The notes below the pieces were generated by a model that saw nothing but the letters and a program-made list of their open reading frames with translations, was not told where the DNA came from and did no database searches. A DNA stretch of 64,000 bases from Acinetobacter rudis (GTDB taxonomy: Bacteria; Pseudomonadota; Gammaproteobacteria; Pseudomonadales; Moraxellaceae), in NCBI RefSeq assembly GCF_000829675.1, contig NZ_BBRX01000001.1, positions 62,001-126,000 on the forward strand. The letters run 5' to 3'. This document shows positions 10,610-21,222 of this stretch, piece after piece. The position numbers were made by a program, and so were the translations under genes. Position 1 is the first letter of the stretch; every line of letters begins with the position of its first letter.

Positions 10610-10926
10610 GCTCTTAGAGAAAACATATCGACTTTTTAGTAGTTCCATGATAAATCAAATAGGGGACGCTAGGGCTGAAATAATGGTGAGATGAAACCAA
10701 ATTTATCGAACTTTGGTCTAACATCTACTTTTCTTTTTACTTATACGCGTTAAGTTTAGCGGTCATGAGGCGAAAATGTTGGTCGAGACACAGTATCATT
10801 TTATCGTTTTTATATAGTTATATAAAATGTCTGTTATTTTGCACCGTTATATTCGTATTCAGTCTGATTTAAATCAGTATACTCATTATCTCGTGTTTAT
10901 AAAAAATAGCCATATCAGGAAAGACA
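10610..10926 (+). promoter_or_regulatory. glcB upstream region
   Basis: About 317 bases carry no gene. The last 120 bases are AT-rich and include a near-palindromic tatagttatata around 10813-10824, so the glcB promoter must lie here. I cannot place -10/-35 boxes with confidence. Confidence 0.35.
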
Positions 10927-13092
10927 ATGACTGAACGTATTCAAAAAGGTAAATTAGCGATTGCTAAAGAACTCTACGATTTCATCGAAAATGAAGCTTT
11001 ACCCGGTTCTGGTTTGGACAGTAATAGCTACTGGAAAAATTTTGAACAAGTTGTTGTTGATCTTAGTCCGAAAAATAAAATGCTTCTGGCTAAGCGTGAA
11101 GAGATTCAGGCAAAAATCGATGAATGGCATCGTAATAACACATTTGAATTACAAGCTTACAAAGCTTTCTTAACGGAAATTGGCTACTTACTACCAGAAG
11201 TTGAAGATTTCCAAATCAGCACAGAAAATGTCGATGAAGAAATCGCATTATTGGCTGGCCCACAATTGGTGGTTCCAGTACGTAATGCACGTTATTGCCT
11301 AAACGCTGCAAATGCGCGTTGGGGTTCACTCTATGATGCATTATACGGCTTTGATGTAATTTCCGAAGACGGTGGTGCTGAGAAAGGTAAAGGTTACAAC
11401 CCTGCTCGTGGTGCAAAAGTTATCGCATTTGCGAAAAACTTCCTTGATCAAACTTTTGCATTAGCGCAAGGTTCTCATGCAGATGCTACTCAATATGTTG
11501 TTGAAAATAATCAACTTAAAGTAACGTTGAAAGATGGAAGCACAACGACTCTCGCTCATGAAAGTAATTTTGTTGGCTTCAACGGTGATGCAGCTCAACC
11601 GACAGAAATCGTTCTTAAGAACAATGGTCTTCACGTTATCATCCAAATTGATGCAAATAGTCCGATTGGCCAAACAGATGCTGCTGGTGTTAAAGACTTA
11701 GTTCTTGAAGCTGCTGTAACAACAATTCAAGACTTAGAAGATTCTATTGCAGCAGTAGATGCAGAAGAAAAAGTTGAAGGTTACCGTAACTGGTTAGGCC
11801 TGATGAAAGGTACGCTTGAAGAAAGTATCGAGAAAAATGGTAAAACGGTTACTCGTAAATTGAATGCTGACCGTACCTATCATAACCTTGTAGGTGGTAT
11901 AACTTCGATTCATGGTCGTTCTTTGATGTTACTGCGTAACGTTGGCCATTTGATGACTAACCCAGCGATCTTGGTTGATGGTGCTGAAATTTATGAAGGC
12001 ATCATGGATGCATTGATTACTCCATTGCTTAGTCTTGCTGATATTCGTGGTGAAAACCAGATCAACAACTCGCGTCAAGGTTCAATGTATATCGTTAAAC
12101 CAAAAATGCATGGCCCTGAAGAAGTTGCTTTTGCAGTTGAGTTATTTGAACGTGCGGAACAGGTGCTTGGTTTACCAGCGAAGACTTTGAAAATCGGTAT
12201 CATGGATGAAGAACGTCGTACTTCTGTGAATTTGAAAAACTGTATTGCACAAGCTAAAGATCGTACTATCTTTATTAATACAGGTTTCATGGATCGTACG
12301 GGTGATGAAATCCATACATTTATGGAAGCAGGTCCATTTGTACGTAAAGGTGAAGTAAAAGGCCAAATTTGGTTCCCAGCTTATGAAAACCGTAACGTAA
12401 TGATTGGCTTACAAGCAGGTCTGCGTGGTAAAGCACAAATTGGTAAAGGCATGTGGCCAAAACCTGATATGTTGCTTGATATGTACAACACCAAGACTGA
12501 GCATCCAGAAGCTGGTGCAAGCTGTGCATGGGTTCCTTCACCAACTGGTGCAGTTATTCACGCCATTCACTATCACCAAATTAATGTTGCTGATCGTCAA
12601 CAAGAACTATTGTCAACTCAACCGTTGTCTTTAGATGATCTATTAACTCCTCCATTGGCGACAAATACCAACTGGACTGACGAAGAAAAAACCAAAGAAC
12701 TTGAAAATAACTGTCAAGGTATCTTGGGTTATGTTGTTCGTTGGGTAGACTTGGGCGTAGGCTGTTCTAAAGTACCTGATATTAATAACGTAGGTTTGAT
12801 GGAAGACCGTGCGACCTTACGTATTTCTTCTCAGCACGTTGCGAACTGGTTGCGTCATGGTGTGGTTTCACGAGCTCAAGTTGAGGAAGTGATGCAGCGT
12901 ATGGCTAAAATTGTGGATCAACAAAACGCTGATGATCCGTTATATACAGCGATGTCTGCTGACTTTGCAAATAACATTGCATTCCAAGCAGCTTCTGATT
13001 TGATCTTTAAAGGTGCAGAACAACCATCAGGTTATACTGAGCCATTACTACATGCAGCTCGCCTAAAACTTAAAGGTTATACAGGTGACTAA
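10927..13092 (+). CDS. glcB: malate synthase G
   Basis: This 721-residue monomeric G-type malate synthase condenses glyoxylate and acetyl-CoA to malate in the glyoxylate bypass or glycolate use. Family blocks seen include [61 protein letters not shown], and the C-terminal [19 protein letters not shown]. Length matches E. coli GlcB (723). No aceA or other glc genes are adjacent. It ends in a strong terminator. Confidence 0.97.
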   Translation: MTERIQKGKLAIAKELYDFIENEALPGSGLDSNSYWKNFEQVVVDLSPKNKMLLAKREEIQAKIDEWHRNNTFELQAYKAFLTEIGYLLPEVEDFQISTENVDEEIALLAGPQLVVPVRNARYCLNAANARWGSLYDALYGFDVISEDGGAEKGKGYNPARGAKVIAFAKNFLDQTFALAQGSHADATQYVVENNQLKVTLKDGSTTTLAHESNFVGFNGDAAQPTEIVLKNNGLHVIIQIDANSPIGQTDAAGVKDLVLEAAVTTIQDLEDSIAAVDAEEKVEGYRNWLGLMKGTLEESIEKNGKTVTRKLNADRTYHNLVGGITSIHGRSLMLLRNVGHLMTNPAILVDGAEIYEGIMDALITPLLSLADIRGENQINNSRQGSMYIVKPKMHGPEEVAFAVELFERAEQVLGLPAKTLKIGIMDEERRTSVNLKNCIAQAKDRTIFINTGFMDRTGDEIHTFMEAGPFVRKGEVKGQIWFPAYENRNVMIGLQAGLRGKAQIGKGMWPKPDMLLDMYNTKTEHPEAGASCAWVPSPTGAVIHAIHYHQINVADRQQELLSTQPLSLDDLLTPPLATNTNWTDEEKTKELENNCQGILGYVVRWVDLGVGCSKVPDINNVGLMEDRATLRISSQHVANWLRHGVVSRAQVEEVMQRMAKIVDQQNADDPLYTAMSADFANNIAFQAASDLIFKGAEQPSGYTEPLLHAARLKLKGYTGD

Positions 13093-13128
13093 TTTGCTTT
13101 AGATAAAGCATATTGATAAACAGTAATG

Positions 13129-13156
13129 AAAAACCTCTCGTAAGAGAGGTTTTTTT
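13129..13156 (+). terminator. rho-independent terminator after glcB
   Basis: An 11-bp stem (13129-13139 with 13144-13154) with a GTAA loop is followed by T's. Confidence 0.92.
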
Positions 13157-13318
13157 ATGTCTATGATTTTTGGTGAAAAATATAGTTGATCTCGGCATGA
13201 TAATGCTTGACCTCAAGTTAACTTGAGCTTTTATAGTGGGTCCACTCAATACTTGCTGCATTGTGCTTTCAAAGACATTAAAGCAACGAGTTAAGCTTAT
13301 ATATTTGTGGACATTATT

Positions 13319-13753
13319 ATGCCTCTCATGATTCAAAAAATATTATTCAGCCGAGCGATGTGGCTTATTGTTCGCTGTCTAATCGCTTTGCTTTTTATCT
13401 CCTCAGGTTTTGCAAAATTACTCGATGTCGAGGGTAGTTTTGCAGAAATGCGTGCAGCAAACCTAGACCCCGTTTGGTTTTATAACTATGCCAGTGCTTT
13501 CATTTTATTGTTGGGCAGTTACTTCGTATTATTTAACCGCAAAGTTTGGCTAGGTGCTTTAATTTTATCGGTATTTTTACTATTAACCATCGCGATCGTA
13601 CATCAGTTTTGGAACATGTCGGCTGAAGCAGCCAAATTATCTTTGTATTTCGCTTTAGAACATTTGGCTGTGATCGGTGGTTTAATTTTGGCCGCGATGG
13701 TGAGTGTTTACCGTCAGCATTTGCCTGAACTGGCTATGGGAGGCAAGTCATGA
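13319..13753 (+). CDS. DoxX-like small membrane protein
   Basis: This 144-residue protein has four predicted membrane helices and the DoxX/YphA-type opening RCLIALLFISSGFAKLLD. The frame is open from a GTG at 13307, but I chose the ATG at 13319; an ATG at 13328 is also possible. It overlaps the RND adaptor gene by 4 nt (ATGA), so it is the first gene of that operon. Its function is unknown; in this context it may support the efflux pump or sit in the membrane as a redox-linked accessory. Confidence 0.7.
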   Translation: MPLMIQKILFSRAMWLIVRCLIALLFISSGFAKLLDVEGSFAEMRAANLDPVWFYNYASAFILLLGSYFVLFNRKVWLGALILSVFLLLTIAIVHQFWNMSAEAAKLSLYFALEHLAVIGGLILAAMVSVYRQHLPELAMGGKS

Positions 13754-14898
13754 AATCGAATCATAAGAAATGGTTAATTGCCTTACTTGTCATCGTACTA
13801 TTGGGTGTAGCGCTACTGATTTATTTTTGGATGAAATCAGGACAACAACACAGTGCCTCATTCCAATATCCACCTGTAAAGGTGGCTTTGACCACGGTCA
13901 GCCTTAAGTCTGCTCCCAGAAAGTTAACTGCAGTGGGTGAGTTAGAAGCTGTACGTCAGATTCAGGTGGCTTCAGAGGCAGCTGGGCGTATTCAGCAGAT
14001 TTATTTTCAGTCTGGTCAGTATGTCAATGCAGGGCAGTTATTGATACAGCTCAATGATGATATAGAGCAAGCTGAAATTGTACAGTTAAAAGCGAAATTA
14101 AAGCTCAATGAGGCCGTCTATCAGCGCGGTCAAGCGTTATTAAAAATTAATGCAGTGGCCAAAGAAGAAGTGGAAAATGCATTGGCCAATCGTGATGTGA
14201 TGTTGGGGCAGATTCAACAGCTCAATGCTAAAATTCAGCAAAAGAAAATTCGTGCACCCTTTTCTGGTGTGATCGGTATTCGTCGTGTACATCAAGGTCA
14301 GTTTTTAAATATTGGTGAGCCAATCGTGAGTTTGGTCGACACTCAATATCTCTTGGTAAATTTCAACTTAGATGAGCGTAGTACACCAAATATTAAAGTT
14401 GGCCAACAATTACAAGTCGGTTTAGATGCTTTCCCTGATCAGCAATTTACTGCACAAGTCACTGCAATTGATCCGTTAATTTCATCATCAAGAACTGTAT
14501 CAGTGCAAGCTAAGTTGCCGAATTTACAGCAGCAATTTAAAGCGGGGATGTATGCCAACGTGGTACTTCAGCAGCATCAGGAACAAGTGCTCATGATGCC
14601 TGAGACGGCTGTTACTTATACTGCATATGGCGAAACAGTATTTAAGGCGGTGGATCATCAAGGACAGTTACAGGCCAGTAAGGTTGCAGTTAAAATCGGT
14701 GAGCGTAGTGACGGCTGGGTCGAGGTGAAATCAGGCCTTAAACAAGGTGATCGGGTTGTTAGCTCAGGTCAACTGAAGCTAAGTGATGCAATGCCGATTG
14801 AAGCTATGTCACAACACACCTTAGAATTAGATAAAACTAAAGTAATTTCAGCAATGGCTACAGAAGCTCCTGTAAAAAAACAGGAGGCTACTGAATGA
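13750..14898 (+). CDS. RND efflux periplasmic adaptor (membrane fusion protein)
   Basis: This 382-residue protein has an N-terminal membrane anchor (about residues 8-27). A lipoyl/barrel-sandwich half (VRQIQVASEAAGRIQQIYFQ), an alpha-hairpin (about 95-150) and the closing half (KIRAPFSGVIGIRRVHQGQFLNIGEPIV) follow. Beta-barrel and membrane-proximal domains complete the AcrA/MexA-type layout. It bridges the inner-membrane pump to an outer-membrane channel. It overlaps both neighbours by 4 nt. No outer-membrane factor is encoded in the operon, so a channel from elsewhere must be shared. There is no lipobox. Confidence 0.9.
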   Translation: MKSNHKKWLIALLVIVLLGVALLIYFWMKSGQQHSASFQYPPVKVALTTVSLKSAPRKLTAVGELEAVRQIQVASEAAGRIQQIYFQSGQYVNAGQLLIQLNDDIEQAEIVQLKAKLKLNEAVYQRGQALLKINAVAKEEVENALANRDVMLGQIQQLNAKIQQKKIRAPFSGVIGIRRVHQGQFLNIGEPIVSLVDTQYLLVNFNLDERSTPNIKVGQQLQVGLDAFPDQQFTAQVTAIDPLISSSRTVSVQAKLPNLQQQFKAGMYANVVLQQHQEQVLMMPETAVTYTAYGETVFKAVDHQGQLQASKVAVKIGERSDGWVEVKSGLKQGDRVVSSGQLKLSDAMPIEAMSQHTLELDKTKVISAMATEAPVKKQEATE

Positions 14899-17800
14899 AA
14901 TTTACCGATCTTTTTGTAAAACGACCAGTTTTATCGGTTGTTTTAAGCGTGCTCATTTTGTTATTTGGGGTGTTTGCATATAAACAGTTACCTATTCGGC
15001 AGTATCCACTTTTAGAAAGTTCATCCATTACGATTAGTACTGAATACCCCGGTGCCAGTGCAGAACTTATGCAAGGTTTTGTTACACAGCCGATTACACA
15101 AGCTGTTTCCTCTGTAGAAGGCATTGATTATATGTCATCTTCTACAGTGCAAGGGCGCAGTGTCATTACACTAAGAATGGAGTTAAACAGCGATTCGACC
15201 CAAGCACTGACAGAAGTGATGGCAAAGGTAAATCAGGTACGTTATAAACTGCCAGAGCAAGCCTTCGATCCTGTCATTGAGCGTAGTTCAGGTGAGTCAA
15301 CGGATGTGGCTTATATCGGTTTTACCAGCACAAATAGTAACTTGGCTGAGCTTAGTGATTATTTATCACGTGTGGTTGAGCCAATGCTGTCAACCATTGA
15401 TGGTGTTGCTAAAGTACAAAGTTATGGGGCGCAGCGTTTATCTATGCGTATTTGGCTAGATGCAGAAGCGATGGCTGGGCGAGGGATTACTGCAGCTGAC
15501 ATTCGTCAGGCTATTCAAGTCAATAACTATCAGGCTGCGCCTGGTCAAGTCAAAGGTGAATACGTTGTTTCTAACGTTAACATCTCAACAGATCTAACCA
15601 GTGTTAATGAGTTTAAGCAACTTGTGGTACGTAATGATGCCAATGGTATTATTCGTTTAAGTGATGTGGCCAACGTTGAGCTTGCTGCCGCATCCACTGA
15701 GACCAGTGCCATTATGAATGGCAAGCCGGCTGTGTTTTTGGGTTTACAGGCAACACCTACAGGTAATCCACTGATTATTGTGGATGGTATTAAGCAGTTT
15801 TTACCTGAAATTAAGAAAACTTTACCACCTGGTGTGGAAGTTGAACTGGCTTATGAGACAGCACGGTTTATTGATGCCTCAATTGATGGGGTTATTAAGA
15901 CCTTTATTGAAGCACTCGTGATTGTTGTTGTGGTGATTTTTCTTTGCTTGGGGTCGCTACGCAGTGTGATTATTCCGATTATTACTATTCCATTATCGCT
16001 ACTTGGGGCAATGGGGTTAATGTTGATGTTTGGGTTTGGTATTAACTTACTCACACTATTGGCAATGGTATTGGCGATTGGCTTAGTGGTTGATGATGCG
16101 ATAGTTGTGGTTGAAAACGTACATCGCCATATTGAAATGGGACGCTCACCGTTGTCAGCCGCGTTGATTGGTGCACGTGAGGTGGCAGGTCCTGTAATTG
16201 CAATGACCATCGCTTTGGCCGCAGTTTATGCACCAATTGGCTTGATGGGGGGCTTAACAGGATCGTTATTTAAAGAGTTTGCATTTACCTTGGCTGGTGC
16301 AGTGGTCATTTCAGGGGTGATTGCTCTGACCTTATCGCCGATGATGAGTTCATTTTTACTTAATGCAGATCAACAGCACAGTAAAATGGCTCAAAAGTCT
16401 GAGCATTTTTTTGACAAGTTAAGCCGAGCTTATGCACGGATTTTAAGCTTCTCCTTGGCTCATCGTTGGATTACAGCCTCTATAGCGACATTGATCTTGC
16501 TGAGTTTACCGTTTCTTTATCAGATTCCACAAAAAGAGCTGGCACCTACTGAAGATCAGGCCAGTGTGATGACCGCAATCAAATCACCACAACATGCCAA
16601 TATTCATTATGTTGAAAAATTTGCTCAAAAGTTAGATGAAGTCTTTTTCCGTCTACCTGAAACGGCGAGTAGTTGGATTATTAATGGCACTGATGGACCA
16701 GCATCAAGCTTTGGGGGTTCTACTTTAACGGGTTGGAAAGAACGTGAACGTGATGCCACTCAAGTACAGCAAGATTTGCAAAGCATGGTGGGGGATGTCG
16801 AAGGAAGCAGTATCTTTGTTTTCCAATTACCGGCATTACCTGGTTCATCGGGTGGTTTACCTGTGCAAATGGTATTACGCAGTGCGCAAGATTATTCAGT
16901 GCTGTATCAAAATATGGAAGCATTGAAACAAAAGGCACGTGAAAGTGGTTTATTTGTCGTCGTGGATAGTGACTTAGACTATAACAATCCTGTAGTGAAA
17001 ATTGAGGTTAACCGAGATAAAGCCAATAGTTTAGGCATTCGTATGCAAGATATTGCAGAGTCTTTAGCCACTTTAGTTGGAGAAAACTATGTAAACCGTT
17101 TTGCGTTACATGGTCGTGCTTATGATGTAATCCCGCAGAGTATCCAAAAACAACGCTTAAGTCCTGAAGCTTTAGCACAACAATATGTTCGGACACAAAG
17201 TGGTCAATTGATTGCATTATCTACGGTTGTATCTATGTCAATGCAAGTTGAACCCAATAAACTCACCCAATTTAATCAGCAAAATTCAGCAACTTTCCAA
17301 GCGATACCTGCAGCTGGTGTTTCTTTAGGGCAAGCGCTGAGCTTCTTAGAAGAAAATGCACGAGATCTTCCTGCTGATTTTAGTTTTGATTGGCAAGCCG
17401 ATGCCCGACAATATATGCAAGAGGGCAATCGACTGTTATTTGCTTTTGCAGCAGCTTTGTTGGTGATTTATCTTGTGTTAGCAGCACAATATGAAAGTTT
17501 AACAGACCCGCTGATTATTTTAATTACCGTACCATTGTCGATCGCAGGTGCTTTATTGCCGTTATTGTTTGGCTGGTCAAGTATCAATATTTATACGCAA
17601 ATTGGTTTGGTGACTTTGATTGGTCTAATCAGTAAACACGGCATTTTAATGGTCGAGTTTGCCAATGAGCTTCAAGTACACGACCAGTTAAATCGTCAAG
17701 AAGCGATTTTAAAGGCGGCAAAAATACGCTTACGGCCAATTTTAATGACAACTGCTGCGATGGTATTTGGTCTAATTCCATTGTTATTTGCAACAGGTGC

Positions 17801-17972
17801 AGGTGCAAATAGTCGTTTTGGTTTAGGCTTGGTGATTGTTTCAGGAATGTTGATTGGTACTCTATTTACCTTATTTATCTTGCCAACAATATATAGTTTC
17901 TTGGGGCGACAACATCAACAGTTGGCACAGACAAAACGTTATCAAGAGCTTGAACAGTTAAAATCTGAATAG
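14895..17972 (+). CDS. RND-family multidrug efflux pump, HAE1 type
   Basis: This 1025-residue inner-membrane H+/drug antiporter has 12 predicted membrane helices and two large periplasmic loops. The proton-relay pair is at Asp400-Asp401 (GLVVDDAIVVVENVHRH). The N-terminus (FVKRPVLSVVLSVLILLFG) and the C-terminal ISKHGILMVEFANE are typical. It is related to AcrB/MexB and closer in style to the MexI/MexK-like pumps that lack their own outer-membrane gene. The substrate cannot be read from sequence. No adjacent regulator controls it obviously; the WYL regulator downstream is on the other strand. Confidence 0.92.
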   Translation: MKFTDLFVKRPVLSVVLSVLILLFGVFAYKQLPIRQYPLLESSSITISTEYPGASAELMQGFVTQPITQAVSSVEGIDYMSSSTVQGRSVITLRMELNSDSTQALTEVMAKVNQVRYKLPEQAFDPVIERSSGESTDVAYIGFTSTNSNLAELSDYLSRVVEPMLSTIDGVAKVQSYGAQRLSMRIWLDAEAMAGRGITAADIRQAIQVNNYQAAPGQVKGEYVVSNVNISTDLTSVNEFKQLVVRNDANGIIRLSDVANVELAAASTETSAIMNGKPAVFLGLQATPTGNPLIIVDGIKQFLPEIKKTLPPGVEVELAYETARFIDASIDGVIKTFIEALVIVVVVIFLCLGSLRSVIIPIITIPLSLLGAMGLMLMFGFGINLLTLLAMVLAIGLVVDDAIVVVENVHRHIEMGRSPLSAALIGAREVAGPVIAMTIALAAVYAPIGLMGGLTGSLFKEFAFTLAGAVVISGVIALTLSPMMSSFLLNADQQHSKMAQKSEHFFDKLSRAYARILSFSLAHRWITASIATLILLSLPFLYQIPQKELAPTEDQASVMTAIKSPQHANIHYVEKFAQKLDEVFFRLPETASSWIINGTDGPASSFGGSTLTGWKERERDATQVQQDLQSMVGDVEGSSIFVFQLPALPGSSGGLPVQMVLRSAQDYSVLYQNMEALKQKARESGLFVVVDSDLDYNNPVVKIEVNRDKANSLGIRMQDIAESLATLVGENYVNRFALHGRAYDVIPQSIQKQRLSPEALAQQYVRTQSGQLIALSTVVSMSMQVEPNKLTQFNQQNSATFQAIPAAGVSLGQALSFLEENARDLPADFSFDWQADARQYMQEGNRLLFAFAAALLVIYLVLAAQYESLTDPLIILITVPLSIAGALLPLLFGWSSINIYTQIGLVTLIGLISKHGILMVEFANELQVHDQLNRQEAILKAAKIRLRPILMTTAAMVFGLIPLLFATGAGANSRFGLGLVIVSGMLIGTLFTLFILPTIYSFLGRQHQQLAQTKRYQELEQLKSE

Positions 17973-18217
17973 TGTTTGCATTTTTATTCATATGAAAATC
18001 ATAAATCATTGTTTTTGTGATGTTGTTGAGCTTGCTATATTTTTCCTTAACTTGTAACAGAGGAGAATTTATAACAATGGTATGTATGATGAATGCTAAA
18101 GCTGTATCTTAGACAGACAGTATTAGTAGATGTAGCATCTGGATCAATCTAATGCTTAGATCGATCTCATTAAACATAATAAATATCTCAGCGCATAAAA
18201 CAAAAACAGCAAGACTC

Positions 18218-18239
18218 AGGAACCTTCGGGTTCCTTTTT
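18218..18239 (+). terminator. terminator of the RND operon
   Basis: A 7-bp stem with a very stable TTCG loop (18218-18224 with 18229-18235) precedes a T-run. The upstream gap 17973-18217 holds no gene I can see. Confidence 0.85.
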
Positions 18240-18269
18240 GCTGGCTGTTGTTTTTAAGTGAACTGTTAC

Positions 18270-19265
18270 TTACTCAATTTCGTGTACAGCATTAAATACT
18301 TCAATAGGTTCGATACGAACAATTTTTTTGCCAAAACTACGTAACCACCAAACTAATTGTGAGGTAAACGGTACATTGGCACTGACTCGCATCAACTCAT
18401 CACCAACTTTTTCAATATTTTGCTGTATACAAAGTTGACTCTCAGTGAAATATTGCGCATCTGATTCATTCATATAGAGAACCAGATCGACATTGTGAGT
18501 GGGTTGATTGTAGTCGACACGAAAACCAAGTGCGCCAGATTCAATATAAGCGTCAATATCAAAGTTTACTGGGTGCATTGAGCGTGTTTCTAGTACTTTG
18601 GCTGTCTTAAAGCGATGCAGAGCAAACGTCTGTACTTCAGATTTGTCATGACGGGTACAAATCAAATAAATGATCGATCCTTTTTGTACCAAGGCGAGTG
18701 GGTTGAGAATATATGTGCGATCTTCACCTTGCGGGCCTCGCGCACGATAAATACATTCAACTTGTTTGTCTTGGAGTAAGCCTTCATAGACGGCTTGCTG
18801 TGCTTGACGCTCAACTGTAGGAGGGATCAGTGGTTGTGTTGCAGGAACAATACGCACACGATTAATCCACTGGCGCACATTGTTGTTGCTCGATAGATTA
18901 CGTCGTGCCAGATCAAACCAAGGGTTCATTTCTTCAATGAGACTCGGTGGTAATAAATGTTTTAAATGTTCTTCAACCATCATAAAAGTTACCGCTTGAG
19001 AGCTGGTCATATGCGGCAAACTTTGAATTGGTGCATCGGATTGCCAACGCCAACCTTGAGGAACTGTTTTATTGCTCTCAATTGGAAAACGCTGGGCGAT
19101 TTGATTTAAATCACGCTGAATGGTACGTAGACTGATATCAATGCCTTCACGTTGTAAGATTTCTTGTAGTTGGCGAGTACCCATCCATTTACCTGTACTG
19201 AGGCGGGATAAGATTTGCCACTGGCGATACAGGCTGTTGGATGTTTCTTTCTCTTGTGCAGACAT
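18270..19265 (-). CDS. WYL-domain transcriptional regulator
   Basis: This 331-residue protein of the YafY/DeoR-like group starts with a winged helix-turn-helix (about residues 10-65: GTRQLQEILQREGIDISLRTIQRDLNQI). A WYL ligand-binding domain (about 150-230, with RTYILNPLALVQKGSIIYLICTRHD) and a WCX-type tail follow. Such regulators sense nucleic acids or nucleotides and often control DNA-damage or defence genes. Here it stands alone between the RND operon and alr, and its target is not evident. Confidence 0.85.
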   Translation of the reverse strand: MSAQEKETSNSLYRQWQILSRLSTGKWMGTRQLQEILQREGIDISLRTIQRDLNQIAQRFPIESNKTVPQGWRWQSDAPIQSLPHMTSSQAVTFMMVEEHLKHLLPPSLIEEMNPWFDLARRNLSSNNNVRQWINRVRIVPATQPLIPPTVERQAQQAVYEGLLQDKQVECIYRARGPQGEDRTYILNPLALVQKGSIIYLICTRHDKSEVQTFALHRFKTAKVLETRSMHPVNFDIDAYIESGALGFRVDYNQPTHNVDLVLYMNESDAQYFTESQLCIQQNIEKVGDELMRVSANVPFTSQLVWWLRSFGKKIVRIEPIEVFNAVHEIE

Positions 19266-19450
19266 AGGTAATTAAATCGGTAAAGTTAAAAGGCTTAAGC
19301 TCAAAGCGATACAATAGGAAAAAATGTGGAAAATGGCAAGCCCTGAGTAGGCTGCTTATCGTTTCATGGACAGCGTGAAATTTAGAAAAATAGAGCACAG
19401 AAAATACGCTGAAGTCAGCGGTATATTGACCACTGACTTCAATAACGACT

Positions 19451-20527
19451 TTAGTTGTTGATCATATGACGTACAGGGCGTTGGCTTAAACGGCACAACA
19501 ATTCATAGCCAATCGTACCATTGGCTTCGGCAACATCATCAACTAAACGTTGTTTACCCCAGAGTTCAACTGGAGTTCCAACTTGAACATCTAATCCAGT
19601 CACATCAATCGCGATCATATCCATCGAAACACGGCCCACTAAAGGCATTTTTTTGCCTTGTACATAGACGTAGTTTTGTGTGTTGTAAGCACGGGGATAA
19701 CCATCACCATATCCAATAGAAACCACTGCAATACACATAGGCTCAGTAGCTTTGAATGTTGAGCCATAACCCACATATTCACCTGCTTGGATTTCATTGA
19801 GTGCAATGATCGCTGCATCAAACTGCATCACTGCCTTTAAGCCCAACTGGTTGATTGATTGGTCCGCGAAAGGACTTGAACCGTAGAGCATAATACCAGG
19901 GCGCACGAAATCAAAATGAAGTTCAGGCCATCTGAAAATAGCAGCAGAATTACAGCATGAAGCTAAGATCGGAGCGCAAGCCGCTTTGATTTGTAGAAAT
20001 TGTTGTTTTTGTTGTTCATTTACGGGGTGGTCAGCATCAGCATTGGCAAAATGCATGGCGAGTACACAGCAGAAACCTTGAGCTTGTAGATCTTGAATAA
20101 CCTTGATAATTTCCGATGCTTTAAAACCTAAACGGTTCATACCGCTGTTGAGTTTAACCCATACTTTTAGGTCTTTTGCGAGATAAGCATCAGCATGTGC
20201 CAATAACCAGTCTAATTGTTGTTGATGGTGTATGACCAATTCAATTCCTTGATCAATCACGACTTGCATTTCGTCTTCAGTAAATACACCTTCAACTAAA
20301 GTAATCGGGTGTTGATGACCCAGTTTACGAATTTCTAGGGCTTCTTCTAGACAAGCAACACCAAATGCATCGGTTTCAGCCAGTGCATCCAAACAATTTG
20401 CAACGCCATGTCCATAGGCATTGGATTTGACCATGCTGACGACTTTGGCCTGAGGAGCAAGCTGTTTTACACGATTAAGATTATGTTGCAGTGCTTGTTG
20501 ATCGATAGACACTGTTGCTTGGCGCAC
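19451..20527 (-). CDS. alr: alanine racemase
   Basis: This 358-residue PLP enzyme makes D-alanine for peptidoglycan. The PLP lysine is Lys34 (VVSMVKSNAYGHG), and the second-domain tyrosine lies in VGYGSTF. I chose the GTG at 20527 because aggag sits 8 nt upstream and the protein then starts as the family does (xRQATVSID). A TTG at 20545 extends the frame by six residues but has no such site. dnaB lies upstream on the same strand, a common Acinetobacter order, with a lipoprotein gene between. Confidence 0.95.
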   Translation of the reverse strand: MRQATVSIDQQALQHNLNRVKQLAPQAKVVSMVKSNAYGHGVANCLDALAETDAFGVACLEEALEIRKLGHQHPITLVEGVFTEDEMQVVIDQGIELVIHHQQQLDWLLAHADAYLAKDLKVWVKLNSGMNRLGFKASEIIKVIQDLQAQGFCCVLAMHFANADADHPVNEQQKQQFLQIKAACAPILASCCNSAAIFRWPELHFDFVRPGIMLYGSSPFADQSINQLGLKAVMQFDAAIIALNEIQAGEYVGYGSTFKATEPMCIAVVSIGYGDGYPRAYNTQNYVYVQGKKMPLVGRVSMDMIAIDVTGLDVQVGTPVELWGKQRLVDDVAEANGTIGYELLCRLSQRPVRHMINN

Positions 20528-20719
20528 CTGACAAACTCCTTGCAATAGGAAGTAAGTAAATATTCTCTACTTACATAAACCTATATTAAATAAAAATTGT
20601 ATTTTCTCTGCCCACAGTCATTTATGAGGACAACGGATTAACTTCATAATTGTATGCAATCAGGACTTAAGTTGTTGAACTACAAGTTAAAGCCGTAATT
20701 GGCAATGCGAGGGTTATTG

Positions 20720-20761
20720 TATGCCTATAATCAGTAAATTTATATATCAATATTAGGCATA
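20720..20761. repeat. inverted repeat between alr and the lipoprotein gene
   Basis: TATGCCTA (20720-20727) is repeated inverted as TAGGCATA (20754-20761), 26 nt apart and AT-rich between. It could be an operator for alr or a weak terminator of the preceding minus-strand gene. Confidence 0.4.
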
Positions 20762-20788
20762 AAAACGACAGTTAAAATGACATTATAT

Positions 20789-21154
20789 TTAGCTTGGAGG
20801 GAGTCGAACGCTAAAATCAACTTCACCTTTTACGTCAGGGCGTAAACTAATTTGATAGGTCTTGCTCACATTGCACGCGGTGACTTGCCAACTTTCAATA
20901 ATTTGTTTTGTGTCGCCTTGTGCAGTTTGTTGGACGCTTAAAATCTTACTTTCAATTTGTTCGATCTTACGGCAGTTGCTACCATGCCAAAGACTGAGTG
21001 ATTTTAAAATGACTTTTTCAACATCTGCTTGAAGTACTGTATCTGCCGCACTTTGGCCAGAAAATTTGGATGAATGCTTTGTTGTTAGTGTACTACAGGC
21101 ACTAAGTGCCAAGCTGATTAAGCCAACTTGGGTGAATGTATATATTTTTTTCAT
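20789..21154 (-). CDS. small lipoprotein of unknown function
   Basis: This 121-residue protein has a type II signal peptide with lipobox LSAC (Cys20), so it is exported and lipidated. The mature part has two further cysteines (NCRKIEQ, TACNVS) that could form a disulfide. I recognise no domain. It lies between dnaB and alr on the same strand. Confidence 0.75.
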   Translation of the reverse strand: MKKIYTFTQVGLISLALSACSTLTTKHSSKFSGQSAADTVLQADVEKVILKSLSLWHGSNCRKIEQIESKILSVQQTAQGDTKQIIESWQVTACNVSKTYQISLRPDVKGEVDFSVRLPPS

Positions 21155-21222
21155 TTAACAATCCATATTTATTTTTTGTGAGCTGAACCCACCTCAGCTA
21201 AAAGCAGAGGTGGGGATAGGTG